Origin: Actinomycetes bacterium
GTDB taxonomy: Bacteria > Actinomycetota > Acidimicrobiia > Acidimicrobiales > JAJYXR01
Direction: 5' to 3'
Assembly: GCA_021801795.1 (NCBI GenBank)
Contig: JAJYXR010000020.1
Span: 20,701 to 84,700, forward strand
Length of the DNA stretch: 64,000 bases
The notes beneath the pieces were generated by a model. The model did not search any database and had not been told where the DNA came from. It saw nothing but the letters and a program-made list of their open reading frames with translations. The translations under genes were made by a program, and so were the position numbers. The number at the start of each line of letters is the position of its first letter. Positions within the stretch are counted from its first letter, which is position 1. Of this stretch, positions 45,413 through 54,215 are shown piece by piece.

Positions 45413-45445
45413 GGGCCCGCCCGGCGCCCGGGGTGCCTGCTCCGA

Positions 45446-45474
45446 TTGGAATATCTCACCGGCGAGGATGCTAA
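45446..45474 (+). promoter_or_regulatory. possible rpmB promoter
   Basis: TTGGAA (45446-45451) and TGCTAA (45469-45474) are separated by 17 bp and lie about 43 bases before the rpmB start, in the gap between rpmB and the divergent fakA-like gene. TAACCT at 45472-45477 is an alternative -10. Confidence 0.35.
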
Positions 45475-45516
45475 CCTCGTTCCCTGCCCCGAATGTCCCC
45501 TTAGGAGCGTGAAGAC

Positions 45517-45726
45517 GTGGCTGCCGTATGCGACATATGTGGTAAGCGACCATCCTTCGGTATGAGCCTCAGCCACTCCCACCGCCGGACGAAGCGCCGG
45601 TGGAACCCGAACATCCAGCGTGTGCGCGCAGTGGTGTCCGGGTCGACCCGCAGGATCGACGTCTGCACCTCCTGCATACGGGCTGGCAAGGTAACGAAGC
45701 CTGCCCGTCGCCTGCCTCAGGCCTAG
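45517..45726 (+). CDS. rpmB: 50S ribosomal protein L28
   Basis: The 69-residue product begins AAVCDICGKRPSFGMSLSHS and continues TKRRWNPNIQRVRA, the L28 signature, with CxxC pairs CDIC and CTSC, so it is a zinc-binding form. GTG 45517 is the only start compatible with the family; TAGGAG lies about 11 bases upstream. It is on the plus strand and diverges from the fakA-recG block, while converging on thiL. Confidence 0.95.
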   Translation: MAAVCDICGKRPSFGMSLSHSHRRTKRRWNPNIQRVRAVVSGSTRRIDVCTSCIRAGKVTKPARRLPQA

Positions 45727-45750
45727 CCCACGGCAAGAGCCGGCGGCGGG

Positions 45751-45810
45751 ACTGGGCCTGGCGGGACTGGGCCTGGCGGGACTGGGCCTGGCGGGACTGG
45801 GCCTGGCGGG
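45751..45810. repeat. 15-bp tandem repeat, 4 copies
   Basis: Four exact copies of actgggcctggcggg lie between the convergent rpmB and thiL genes, with the last five bases of a further unit (gcggg) directly before the first. The array ends two bases before the thiL stop codon. Confidence 0.95.
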
Positions 45811-45812
45811 GC

Positions 45813-46784
45813 TCATCCGAGGCGGTGCTCGTAACCGGAGATGGCGAGCTCACGCCCGGCGAGGCTGCGCTGGCGAGCGTCGGCGGTGAGCCTTCCGACC
45901 TCCACCGGCGCCCGGAGCCCCTCGCGCTCAAAGGCCTCCAGGAGCGCTACCGGGTCGGGGGTGGCTATCACCAGCTCGTAGTCCTCCCCCCCGCCGAGTG
46001 CCTCATCGAGGGTGGCCCCGGGAAATACGGGAACCGAGTCGAGGAGGAAACCGACGCCGGAGGCCCTTGCCAGCCTGTCGAGGTCGAGGGTGAGCCCGTC
46101 GGAGACGTCGATCATGGCAGTGGCACCCACCAGCCGTGCCGCGATCCCCTCGGCTGGACGAGCCTGCGGTCTGCGGTGACGGGCCACGGCATCGGGGTTC
46201 GACTCGGCAACACCCTGACGCAGCAGGCGCAGCCCTGCTGCCGATCCGCCTAGCGGCCCGGTGACGAAGATGTGGTCACCAGGGCGTGCGCCTGACCGCA
46301 GCACGGCCCCACCAGCACCATGCCCAGGTTCATGCCCAGGACCATCTGAGGGATCGAGGGCCCCCGTGATCGCCACGGCTACGACCAGCTCTGAGGCCAC
46401 GGATAGGTCGCCACCCACCACGTCGCAGCCGTAGGCGGAGGCCGCCTGGGCAATCCCCTCGAAGACCAGCTCGAGGTCACTCCCGTGTGGACCCGCCATG
46501 GCCACCAGCACCTGGCCCGGCCGTCCTCCCATGGCGGCTATGTCGCTCACGTTCGATGCCACGGCCTTCCAGCCGAGGTCGGCTGGCCCCACCAGCGTGA
46601 GGTCTGCATGGATGCCGGCGACAACCATATCGGTAGCCAGCAGTAAAGGCCCTGGTGGCGGAGTTACCAGGGCAGCGTCGTCCCCTATCCACACCTGCCC
46701 GTCGGGCGCAGGGGGGACCATGGAGGTGATCCGCTCTATGAGCTCCCTCTCGCTGGCAGCCGGGTCCGAGTTGGGTGAGGTCAT
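45813..46784 (-). CDS. thiL: thiamine-monophosphate kinase
   Basis: ThiL phosphorylates thiamine monophosphate to the active cofactor diphosphate, which enzymes such as DXS in this window need. The 323-residue protein has the early GDDAALV motif, DMVVAGIHADL, WKAVASNVSDIAAMGGRPGQ, GGDLSVASELVVAV, the C-terminal ATP/Mg region IDVSDGLTLDLDRLA, and GGGEDYELV. It is shared with the PurM fold. It is divergent from pckG with a 148-bp gap. Confidence 0.93.
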   Translation of the reverse strand: MTSPNSDPAASERELIERITSMVPPAPDGQVWIGDDAALVTPPPGPLLLATDMVVAGIHADLTLVGPADLGWKAVASNVSDIAAMGGRPGQVLVAMAGPHGSDLELVFEGIAQAASAYGCDVVGGDLSVASELVVAVAITGALDPSDGPGHEPGHGAGGAVLRSGARPGDHIFVTGPLGGSAAGLRLLRQGVAESNPDAVARHRRPQARPAEGIAARLVGATAMIDVSDGLTLDLDRLARASGVGFLLDSVPVFPGATLDEALGGGEDYELVIATPDPVALLEAFEREGLRAPVEVGRLTADARQRSLAGRELAISGYEHRLG

Positions 46785-46832
46785 GTTTCATGCCTAGCAT
46801 TGGTGAGTCCGTTCGCGTTCGGGTAACCCTGC

Positions 46833-46854
46833 GCGCCCGGTTGGATCCGGGTGC
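46833..46854 (+). promoter_or_regulatory. inverted repeat upstream of pckG
   Basis: GCGCCCGG (46833-46840) and CCGGGTGC (46847-46854) pair as an eight-base stem (one G-T pair) around the loop ttggat. It lies 78 bases before the pckG start in the 148-bp gap shared with thiL. It may be an operator or a hairpin in the leader; there is no evidence which. Confidence 0.35.
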
Positions 46855-46932
46855 CGGGGCCTGGCCTATGCGAAGGTGAGTGGGCACGCACGCGTGTTAC
46901 GCCGAGTGAGCACGGTGTAAGAACCAGAGAGG

Positions 46933-48744
46933 ATGAGAACCCAGATGCCGCCAACCACGAACCGAAAGCTCGTCTCATGGGTAGACGAGGTAGCCGCACT
47001 GGCCAAGCCGGACAGGGTGGAATGGTGTGACGGGTCGGCCGAGGAGTACGACCGGCTCTGCCAGCTACTGGTGGAGCGAGGCACCTTCCGGCGCCTTAGC
47101 GACGCGAAGCGGCCTAACAGCTACTGGGCTCATTCGGACCCCGGCGACGTCGCTCGTGTGGAGGACCGCACCTTCATATGCTCCAAGGACGAGTCGGATG
47201 CAGGCCCCACGAACAACTGGAGGGACCCTGACGAGATGCGAGCCACCCTCGTCGACCTCTTCGATGGGTCGATGCGAGGCAGGACCATGTACGTGGTCCC
47301 CTACTCGATGGGACCGCTCGGATCGCCCATAGCTCACATAGGCGTCCAGCTAACCGACTCGGCCTATGTGGCAGCGTCGATGCGGATCATGACCAGGATG
47401 GGCGCGAAGGTGCTGGACCAGCTCGGAGCTGAAGGTGACTTCGTGCCCTGCCTTCACTCCGTCGGTTCCCCCCTGGCGCCCGGGCAGGCCGACGTGCCCT
47501 GGCCCTGCGATGCCGAGCACAAGTACATAGTCCAGTTTCCCGAGACCAGGGAGATCTGGTCATACGGATCGGGATATGGCGGCAACGCTCTGCTGGGGAA
47601 GAAGTGCTTCGCCCTGCGGATAGCCTCCGTGATGGCCCGTGACGACGGCTGGCTGGCCGAGCACATGCTCATCCTGAAGCTCACCGCACCAGATGGTGCT
47701 GTCCACTACATAACCGGCGCGTTCCCCTCTGCCTGCGGCAAGACGAACCTGGCGATGCTGGTGCCGACCCTGCCTGGCTGGAAGGTGGAGACCATCGGTG
47801 ACGACATCTGCTGGATGAAGTTCGGCCCGGACGGTCGCCTCTACGCCATAAACCCCGAGGCGGGGTTCTTCGGCGTGGCCCCAGGGACCAACACGCTCAC
47901 GAACCCGAATGCCATGGCCACCATGTCCGGCAACTGCATCTTCACGAACACCGCGCTCACCGACGACGGCGACGTCTGGTGGGAGGGCATGTCGGAGGAG
48001 CCCCCCGGGCATCTGATCGATTGGCGAGGCAACGACTGGACGCCCAGCTCCGATGCACCTGCTGCCCACCCGAACGCGCGATTCACCGTGCCGGCCACCC
48101 AGAACCCCGCCTGCGCCCCAGAATGGGAGGATCCGAAGGGCGTGCCGATCTCCGCGATCCTCTTCGGCGGAAGGCGTCGCAGCGCGGTGCCGCTGGTCAC
48201 CGAGTCCTTCGACTGGGCCCACGGGGTGTTCCTGGGCTCGATAATGGCATCGGAGACCACCGCTGCCGCTACCGGCGCCGTGGGGAACCTGAGGCGGGAT
48301 CCCTTCGCGATGCTGCCATTCTGCGGGTACAACATGGCCGACTACTTCGGCCACTGGCTCTCCATAGGCAACAGCGCCGACGCCGGCAAGCTGCCGCGGA
48401 TCTTCTACGTGAACTGGTTCCGGCGTGACGCCTCCGGGAAGTTCCTCTGGCCCGGCTACGGTGAGAACTCCAGGGTGCTCGCCTGGATCGTCGACCGGGT
48501 AAGGGGGAAGGCAGATGCCGTGTCCACCCCCATCGGGAACCTGCCCTCACCCGGCGCGATAGACACCGGCGGGCTCGACGTGGCCGCCTCGGACATGGAG
48601 GAGCTGCTGTCCGTGGACCTCGACGCCTGGCGTGCCGAGGTCCCCCTCATAGAGCAGCACTACTCCGCCTTCGGCGACAGGCTGCCCAGGGCGCTCCGGG
48701 ACGAGCTAGCAGCTCTCGCCTCCCGCCTAGACGAACGCGCCTGA
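46933..48744 (+). CDS. pckG: phosphoenolpyruvate carboxykinase (GTP)
   Basis: This gluconeogenic enzyme converts oxaloacetate and GTP to phosphoenolpyruvate. The 603-residue length is typical of the GTP class. Motifs include the substrate-binding region [10 protein letters not shown], the P-loop [14 protein letters not shown] with its reactive Cys, the metal-binding GDDICWMKF, the conserved NPNAMATM, and [14 protein letters not shown]. Two ATGs are possible: 46933, which abuts the purine-rich AGAGAGG, and 46945, which leaves about 12 bases; the second may be the true start. Gluconeogenesis fits growth on lipids, the apparent theme of several neighbouring loci. Confidence 0.95.
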   Translation: MRTQMPPTTNRKLVSWVDEVAALAKPDRVEWCDGSAEEYDRLCQLLVERGTFRRLSDAKRPNSYWAHSDPGDVARVEDRTFICSKDESDAGPTNNWRDPDEMRATLVDLFDGSMRGRTMYVVPYSMGPLGSPIAHIGVQLTDSAYVAASMRIMTRMGAKVLDQLGAEGDFVPCLHSVGSPLAPGQADVPWPCDAEHKYIVQFPETREIWSYGSGYGGNALLGKKCFALRIASVMARDDGWLAEHMLILKLTAPDGAVHYITGAFPSACGKTNLAMLVPTLPGWKVETIGDDICWMKFGPDGRLYAINPEAGFFGVAPGTNTLTNPNAMATMSGNCIFTNTALTDDGDVWWEGMSEEPPGHLIDWRGNDWTPSSDAPAAHPNARFTVPATQNPACAPEWEDPKGVPISAILFGGRRRSAVPLVTESFDWAHGVFLGSIMASETTAAATGAVGNLRRDPFAMLPFCGYNMADYFGHWLSIGNSADAGKLPRIFYVNWFRRDASGKFLWPGYGENSRVLAWIVDRVRGKADAVSTPIGNLPSPGAIDTGGLDVAASDMEELLSVDLDAWRAEVPLIEQHYSAFGDRLPRALRDELAALASRLDERA

Positions 48745-48752
48745 CCCACGGC

Positions 48753-48771
48753 CCACCAGCAGGTCTGGTGG
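48753..48771. terminator. hairpin between convergent pckG and MFS genes
   Basis: CCACCAG (48753-48759) and CTGGTGG (48765-48771) form a perfect seven-base stem with a five-base loop in the 28-bp gap between convergent stop codons. It could terminate both transcripts; no T-run follows on either side. Confidence 0.45.
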
Positions 48772-48772
48772 C

Positions 48773-50191
48773 TCAGCCATCCCGAGGTCGTAGCGCTGGA
48801 GGCCGGTGCCTGAGCGCTCGCCTTCCCGTCAGGTAGGACACCCCAGCCACACCTGCTACCGCTGCCACCACGATGTCACCTGAGGTGAGTGGCAGGGCGG
48901 CGACCACGGGTAGCAGGCCGCCGAACACCCATACCAGCTGCAGGCGGGTCTCGAACCGGGCAAACGACCGCCCCTGTGCCCATGGCGGGATATAGCGCTG
49001 GACGAGGGCATCGAAGGCCGGCTTCGCTGCTCCGGCGGCAAGCCCTATCGAGAACGCCAGCAGGGCCTGGACTGCCAGGTCCCCGACCAGTGCCGCCACC
49101 ACCCCGCAGATGGCCACCACCCACATCAGAACCGCGATCATGGCCTGCTCCGTTGCCAGCTTGCGCGCCCTTGGAACCAGCAGCACCCCCGAGAGAGACC
49201 CGGCAGTGGAGGCCACGATCATGAAGCCGAACCACCAGATGGGTGCGTGGCCTCTCCTGAGCGCGAAGGCCAGCAGGAAGGTGAGGAAACCCACCAGCCC
49301 CCTCAGGACCGACATGGCCGACACCGCGAGCAACACCTCCGGATGGGTCACCGCCCTCAGCCCCAGGGACTCCAGGGGGCCATCTGCGCGCTCCCAGCCA
49401 CCGCTGCGCCGGCCTCCCCGGCCTCTGGCCCTCGCCCTGCTCGAGGCTCCTCCAGCTGAGCGAGATGGACCGGCCAGGACCTGGCGGATCGGTATCCTGA
49501 GAGCCGCCAGGGCGCCGGCAGCGAAGACCAGCAGGTCGACGCGCAGCACCCAGGGCGCCCCGCCGAGCTTCAGCACTATGACCGCCGGTACGGCCGCAGC
49601 GAAGCCTGCCAACGACGCCAGCAGGGCGAGCCTGGCGTTCAGGGTAGCCAGACCCTCATGGCCCCTCGGTGCGAGGCTCCGGGGCTCCTGAGACGGACTA
49701 CCCTGCCCGCCAGCGGTATCAGAGGCACCCGCGGGCTGGTCTGCTATGAGAGGCACGAGGGAGGCCTTCGTCACCAGGTAGAGCTTCGAGAGGACGAGCA
49801 TGGTGAAGGCCTCGGGGAAGACCAGGAAGCTCTTCAGGTCGCCTGCCATCACGATGCACAGCACGGCCCTGCAGGCACCCGACACCACCACCATCACCCT
49901 GCGGGCGCTGCGGCTGGTGTCTATGAGCGGACCGAGCAGGGGTGCCACGACGGCGAACGGTGCCATGGTGAGCAGCAGGTAGAGGATCACCTTGCTCTTG
50001 GCAGCCTCTGGCGATATGGAGAAGAAGAGGCTCCCCGCGAGCGAGATGGTGACCATGGTGTCGCCGGCTATGAGCAGCACATGGGTGAGAGCGAGGCGGC
50101 CGAAGGCTGTCTCCTGGTCGAACAGCGCAGCGAGCGAGTCGGTTACCAGCTTCTTGATGCGCGCCGGCCACGCTGTCGGTTCATCGGGCAC
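48773..50191 (-). CDS. MFS transporter
   Basis: A 472-residue membrane protein with about 12 hydrophobic segments, such as VILYLLLTMAPFAVVAPLLGPLID and ALLASLAGFAAAVPAVIVLKL. The loop LIDTSRSARRVMVV after the second long segment matches the conserved motif A region of the major facilitator superfamily. A Gly/Arg/Ser-rich cytoplasmic loop (SARGRGGRRSGG type, about residues 248-268) lies in the middle. The substrate cannot be predicted. It converges on pckG and diverges from the small Lrp-domain gene. Confidence 0.8.
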   Translation of the reverse strand: MPDEPTAWPARIKKLVTDSLAALFDQETAFGRLALTHVLLIAGDTMVTISLAGSLFFSISPEAAKSKVILYLLLTMAPFAVVAPLLGPLIDTSRSARRVMVVVSGACRAVLCIVMAGDLKSFLVFPEAFTMLVLSKLYLVTKASLVPLIADQPAGASDTAGGQGSPSQEPRSLAPRGHEGLATLNARLALLASLAGFAAAVPAVIVLKLGGAPWVLRVDLLVFAAGALAALRIPIRQVLAGPSRSAGGASSRARARGRGGRRSGGWERADGPLESLGLRAVTHPEVLLAVSAMSVLRGLVGFLTFLLAFALRRGHAPIWWFGFMIVASTAGSLSGVLLVPRARKLATEQAMIAVLMWVVAICGVVAALVGDLAVQALLAFSIGLAAGAAKPAFDALVQRYIPPWAQGRSFARFETRLQLVWVFGGLLPVVAALPLTSGDIVVAAVAGVAGVSYLTGRRALRHRPPALRPRDG

Positions 50192-50307
50192 CAGCCAATG
50201 CTACGGCGACTTCCGGTGAGGCCGGGACTGGCCGGATCCACCATCGATCAGATGAGCGCCCGCCGGATTAGGCTCCTGGCAGGGAATCTCGAGGCTAGGA
50301 GGAACAG

Positions 50308-50544
50308 GTGACCGTAGCTGCCTATGTGTTGATCCAGACAGAAGTCGGAAAGGCTGCCTCTGTCGCCACCGCTGCAGCCGGTATCGAGGGGGTCGTCTCC
50401 GCAGAAGACGTCACCGGTCCATACGACGTCATCGTGAGGGCTGACGCCGCGTCGGTAGACGAGCTGGGCCGGATGGTGGTGAGCAAGATTCAGCTGATCG
50501 AGGGAATCACGAGGACGGTCACCTGCCCGGTGGTAAACCTCTGA
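50308..50544 (+). CDS. stand-alone Lrp/AsnC ligand-binding domain protein
   Basis: This 78-residue protein consists only of the RAM (ligand-binding) domain of Lrp/AsnC regulators, without the DNA-binding helix-turn-helix. The pattern AAYVLIQTEVGKAASVATAA, GVVSAEDVTGPYDVIVRAD and IEGITRTVTCPVV is typical. GTG 50308 is preceded by AGGAGGA at an ideal distance. Such proteins are common in actinobacteria and form oligomeric rings that bind small molecules; whether this one affects gene expression is unknown. Confidence 0.88.
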   Translation: MTVAAYVLIQTEVGKAASVATAAAGIEGVVSAEDVTGPYDVIVRADAASVDELGRMVVSKIQLIEGITRTVTCPVVNL

Positions 50545-50574
50545 TCGGCTGACAACGTTCGTCGACTCCGCTGC

Positions 50575-50626
50575 CGAACCGGGGGCTGGGACCGCTTTGG
50601 CGAACCGGCGGCTGGGACCGATCCGG
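50575..50626. repeat. 26-bp imperfect tandem duplication
   Basis: Two 26-bp copies (50575-50600 and 50601-50626) share cgaaccg-gggctgggaccg and differ at a few bases near the end. They occupy most of the 92-bp gap between the convergent Lrp-domain and racemase genes. Confidence 0.85.
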
Positions 50627-50636
50627 CGAGAGCTGT

Positions 50637-51785
50637 TCAGCCGATAGCGCCGCATTCGAGAAGCTCGGCGATCCGCTTCTCGGCTATCCCCCAGGCAGCC
50701 AGTCCTTCCTCGGTGTCGGCTCCGGCGATCGGCGGTGGGCAGCTCACCTCACCGGGCGTCCGGCTGAATCGCGGGGCCGGGCCAGGCTGGCGGACGCCGT
50801 CTACCTCTACGAAGGTTCCCCGGGCTGCGTTATGGGGGTGCTCGTGGGCTTCCCAGGGGGAGAGCACTGGTGCGCCACAGGCATCGGAGCCGTCGAAGAT
50901 CTCGGCCCACTCGTCTCGGGTGCGCTCTCGGAAGATGGCGGCGAACCTCTCCTTCATGGCGGGCCACTGGCTGCGGTCCATCTGGGCCGGCAGACCGGCG
51001 GGGTCCAGGCCGAGCTTCGAGAGGAGCTCTGCGTAGAACTGTGGCTCTATGGCGCCTACAGCGAACCACTTGCCGTCCGCCGTCTCGTAGACCTCGTAGA
51101 AGTGAGCCCCGGTGTCCAGGACGTTCACCCCCCGTTCCTCCTTCCACCAGCCGAACTGGTGAAAGGCATAGGTCATGGTCATGAGCGACGCTGAGCCGTC
51201 CACCATGGCAGCGTCGACCACCTGGCCCTGACCTGACCTGGAAGCCTCGAGTAGGGCGGCGAGGACGCCGTAGGCGAGCAGCAGGCCACCACCTCCGAAG
51301 TCGCCTACGAGGTTCAGCGGGGGGACCGGACGGTCGCCCTCGCGCCCTACCGACCAGAGTGCCCCGGAGAGGGCTATGTAGTCGATGTCGTGACCCGCGC
51401 TGCTCGCGAGCGGACCCTCCTGACCCCAGCCGGTCATCCTGCCGTAGACGAGCCGGGGATTGCGCACCATGCAGTCATCGGGACCGAGGCCGAGCCTCTC
51501 TGCCACGCCGGGTCTCCAGCCCTCCACCAGAGCGTCGGCCTTCTCGACCAGCTCGAGGACCAGCTCGACACCAGCAGGGTGCTTCAGGTCAACCCCGACT
51601 GATCGCCGGGAGCGGTTCAGCAGGTCCCAGTGGGGACCGGAGGTAGACCTCGCCCTCTTCTTCGGTGCCGCCCTATCGATCCGGAGCACATCGGCTCCGG
51701 AGTCGGCAAGCATCATGCAGGCATAGGGACCCGGTCCTATGCCTGCCAGCTCTACGACCTTTATGCCCGACAGCGGACCGCTCAT
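50637..51785 (-). CDS. mcr: alpha-methylacyl-CoA racemase (CoA-transferase family III)
   Basis: The enzyme interconverts R and S 2-methylacyl-CoA esters, needed for beta-oxidation of methyl-branched fatty acids and steroid side chains. The 382-residue protein has KVVELAGIGPGPYACMMLADSG at the start, GHDIDYIALSGALWSVGR with the active-site His, and PPLNLVGDFGGGGLLLAYG with the active-site Asp, a pattern specific to racemases rather than formyl-CoA transferases. ATG 51785 is chosen because it overlaps the hydrolase stop by four bases (ATGA) and starts MSGPLSGIKVVEL. The neighbouring lipid genes fit this role. Confidence 0.88.
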   Translation of the reverse strand: MSGPLSGIKVVELAGIGPGPYACMMLADSGADVLRIDRAAPKKRARSTSGPHWDLLNRSRRSVGVDLKHPAGVELVLELVEKADALVEGWRPGVAERLGLGPDDCMVRNPRLVYGRMTGWGQEGPLASSAGHDIDYIALSGALWSVGREGDRPVPPLNLVGDFGGGGLLLAYGVLAALLEASRSGQGQVVDAAMVDGSASLMTMTYAFHQFGWWKEERGVNVLDTGAHFYEVYETADGKWFAVGAIEPQFYAELLSKLGLDPAGLPAQMDRSQWPAMKERFAAIFRERTRDEWAEIFDGSDACGAPVLSPWEAHEHPHNAARGTFVEVDGVRQPGPAPRFSRTPGEVSCPPPIAGADTEEGLAAWGIAEKRIAELLECGAIG

Positions 51786-52678
51786 CGGCCTTGCCCCCTG
51801 TCCCTGGCGTCTCCAGGAGCCCTCCACGCGCTCTGCGCCTCCCGCAGGTGCTCGACAAGGGGATCCATCAGCAGCCCTCTGAGGGGAGGTGTTATCTCGT
51901 GTCCCATCCCGGGGATGGTAACCAACCTGGAGCCTTCGATGGCGGCTGCCGTGGCCTGGCCGCCGTCAGGGGCTATCAACGGGTCGGCCTCCCCGTGGAT
52001 CACGAGGGTCGGCACCCGGATCCTGGTGAGAGCCTCGGTACGGTCCCCAGCTGCCAATATGGCCCCGAGCTGCCGGGCCACCCCCCGTGGCCTGAAGCTC
52101 CGGTCGTACTCCCTGGCTGCCCTGGCTGCCCTCCAGGCATCCTCCACCGGATACCCCGGGGAGCCGATGACACGATGGTTCTCCAGCTCCGCCGCTATGT
52201 ACTCCTCGCGGCTGGTGGGGGGCCTTCGGGCCAGCACCGAGAGTGCCTCCGCCGTGGGCATCCCCACCCCATGGGCTCCGGTGGTGGACATGATCGAGGT
52301 GAGGCTCCGCACCCTGTCCGGGTAGTGGATTGCAACCAGCTGGACGATCATGCCGCCCATGGACACACCGAGGAGGTGGGCGCTGTCGATCTCCAGCCAG
52401 TCCATGAGCCGGGCGACATCACCGGCCATGTCGTCGAGGGTGTACGGGAGGTCAGAGGCTCCTGGAGCTTCGGTCTCCCCGGGTGGCCCAGAGAGGCCCG
52501 CGTCACGGTTGTCGAAACGGACCACCCTGAAGCCGGCAGCCTCGATGGACCTCCAGAATCCCTCCTCCCAGGAGACGAGCTGGCCGCCGAGCCCCGACAC
52601 CAGGATGACGGCGGGGCTCCCTGCATCGCCGGTGACCTCGTAGCAGATGTCCACTGCGCCTGGTGCGTGCTGAGCCAC
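51782..52678 (-). CDS. alpha/beta hydrolase
   Basis: A 298-residue alpha/beta-fold hydrolase. The oxyanion region is ILVSGLGGQLVSWEE, the nucleophile elbow is LLGVSMGGMIVQL (GxSxG), the acid is in VIHGEADPLIAPDGG and the His in IPGMGHEIT. The frame is open much further upstream, but that part overlaps the divergent glycosidase gene; GTG 52678 gives MAQHAPGAVDICYEVTGD, a normal family start. It is translationally coupled to the racemase gene by a four-base overlap. The ester or other substrate is unknown; CoA thioester or steroid-related hydrolysis is a guess from context. Confidence 0.82.
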   Translation of the reverse strand: MAQHAPGAVDICYEVTGDAGSPAVILVSGLGGQLVSWEEGFWRSIEAAGFRVVRFDNRDAGLSGPPGETEAPGASDLPYTLDDMAGDVARLMDWLEIDSAHLLGVSMGGMIVQLVAIHYPDRVRSLTSIMSTTGAHGVGMPTAEALSVLARRPPTSREEYIAAELENHRVIGSPGYPVEDAWRAARAAREYDRSFRPRGVARQLGAILAAGDRTEALTRIRVPTLVIHGEADPLIAPDGGQATAAAIEGSRLVTIPGMGHEITPPLRGLLMDPLVEHLREAQSAWRAPGDARDRGQGR

Positions 52679-52757
52679 CCAGACATACTTGCATCCTTCG
52701 CCGTCCCAGGGCCCTTCGTGCAATGCTCTTGGGATGAGCCCGGAGAAGCCCGACGAG

Positions 52758-54215
52758 ATGGACGCAGCAGCGGCAGCCGAATCGAGGAATGGCGGCTCCC
52801 TCCTGCCCGAGGGCTTCCTCTTCGGTGTGGCCACCGCCGGGTTCCAGGTAGAAGGCGGCTTCAACGGCCCGGGGGAGCCCGAGAACAACTGGGTGGCCTG
52901 GGAACGCGAGGGTCGGGTGGAGTCCTCTGGCATCGCGCTCGACTTCTGGAACTCCTACGAGGCCCACCTCGACCGTGTGGCAGCCATGGGTTGCGACAGC
53001 TTCCGGATGTCGGTCGAGTGGGCACGTGTGTGCCCGGCCCCAGGCGAGGTCAGCCAGGAGGCTCTGGAGGGGTACCGGTCGATACTCTCTGCCTGCGCGG
53101 AGCGCTCCATCGAGCCCCTGGTGACCCTCCACCACTTCACCCATCCGGCATGGCTCGGGGTCGACCTGTGGCTGAGACCCGACTCCCCAGATCTGTTCTG
53201 CGAATGGGTCCGCACTGCCGTGGGCTCCCTGGGCGGGCTATGTAGGAACTGGGTCACCATCAACGAGCTGAACATCTACGCGGTCAACACCTACCTCATC
53301 GGCATGTTCCCGCCGGGACGGCGGGGAGACGTGGCTTCGGCCACCCGTGCCATCGACAACATGATCACCGCCCACGTGCGCGCCTACGAGGTGATCCACG
53401 AGATGGAGCCGGACGCCTCGGTCGCCACGAACAACTTCACGCTCTCCATCTACGAGCTAGACCGACTGGCCTCGGACGTGATCGCTGCCCCGAGCCTCGG
53501 GGTGGACCGGTCCCGTCTCGGCCCCTGGCTAGCCTCGAGGCGAGCGGAGTACTACGCCAGCCTGGGATCCACCGGGAGCGTGGTCGGGGATCGCCTGGAG
53601 AAGGCCATCCGGCGCCTCGCGGCCCGCACCTCGCAGCTCGAGGAGGCCTTTCCAAGAGCCGTCGCCGCGGCATATGCTGCCAGTAGCCCACGTCTGGCAG
53701 ACGTGGTGCAGCTCGACTACTACGACCCCTTCGCTGCCCACCATGTCCGGCTGCCCGGGCATCGCACGGCGGGAGGACGGACGTGGCTGCCCGGACGCAT
53801 GCTCTGGGACGACCTGCCCTGCCCGGACGACATGAGGTCCTTCCTCGAAGCTGCCCGCCAGCCGGGCCTGGACATCTGGATCGTGGAGAACGGCCTGTCG
53901 AACCGGGTGAAGAGGGGGCGCCGGTACCCGCGCATGGATCGCTACGACCGGCCCCGCTACATGCGCGAGCACCTCGCTGCCGTTCTGGGAGCGATCGAGG
54001 CTGGGCTGCCCATCACCGGCTACTGGCACTGGACCCTGGCTGACAACTACGAGTGGGGAAGCTACGAGCCGCGCTTTGGCATATTCGGTGTAGACCGCGA
54101 GCGAGGCGTCAGGGTCGGTGGTCTAGATTCCATGGGCCTCGATGCCGCAGGTGCCTACAGGAGGCTGATCGAGGGACTGCGCTCCGGGGACCGCAGCGTA
54201 TTAGACCCCCGGTGA
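52758..54215 (+). CDS. glycoside hydrolase family 1 (beta-glucosidase/galactosidase type)
   Basis: The 485-residue product has the GH1 start LPEGFLFGVATAGFQVEGG, the acid/base Glu in WVTINELNIYAVN, and the nucleophile Glu in DIWIVENGLSNR, followed by YWHWTLADNYEW near the end. ATG 52758 is chosen for its upstream GGAGAAG; ATG 52734 is an alternative. It lacks a signal peptide, so it acts on imported disaccharides or glycosides. Its stop overlaps the galactokinase start by four bases, which suggests that the released sugar is galactose and that the enzyme is a beta-galactosidase-like hydrolase; this is inference. Confidence 0.9.
   Translation: MDAAAAAESRNGGSLLPEGFLFGVATAGFQVEGGFNGPGEPENNWVAWEREGRVESSGIALDFWNSYEAHLDRVAAMGCDSFRMSVEWARVCPAPGEVSQEALEGYRSILSACAERSIEPLVTLHHFTHPAWLGVDLWLRPDSPDLFCEWVRTAVGSLGGLCRNWVTINELNIYAVNTYLIGMFPPGRRGDVASATRAIDNMITAHVRAYEVIHEMEPDASVATNNFTLSIYELDRLASDVIAAPSLGVDRSRLGPWLASRRAEYYASLGSTGSVVGDRLEKAIRRLAARTSQLEEAFPRAVAAAYAASSPRLADVVQLDYYDPFAAHHVRLPGHRTAGGRTWLPGRMLWDDLPCPDDMRSFLEAARQPGLDIWIVENGLSNRVKRGRRYPRMDRYDRPRYMREHLAAVLGAIEAGLPITGYWHWTLADNYEWGSYEPRFGIFGVDRERGVRVGGLDSMGLDAAGAYRRLIEGLRSGDRSVLDPR

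Noticed and set aside
45751..45810. Insertion-sequence end or attachment site
   Set aside because: The four copies are simple direct repeats without inverted ends, transposase or integrase nearby.
51665..53245. A 526-residue plus-strand frame running over the racemase, hydrolase and GH1 genes
   Set aside because: It covers three well-supported genes in other frames and has no recognisable domain.
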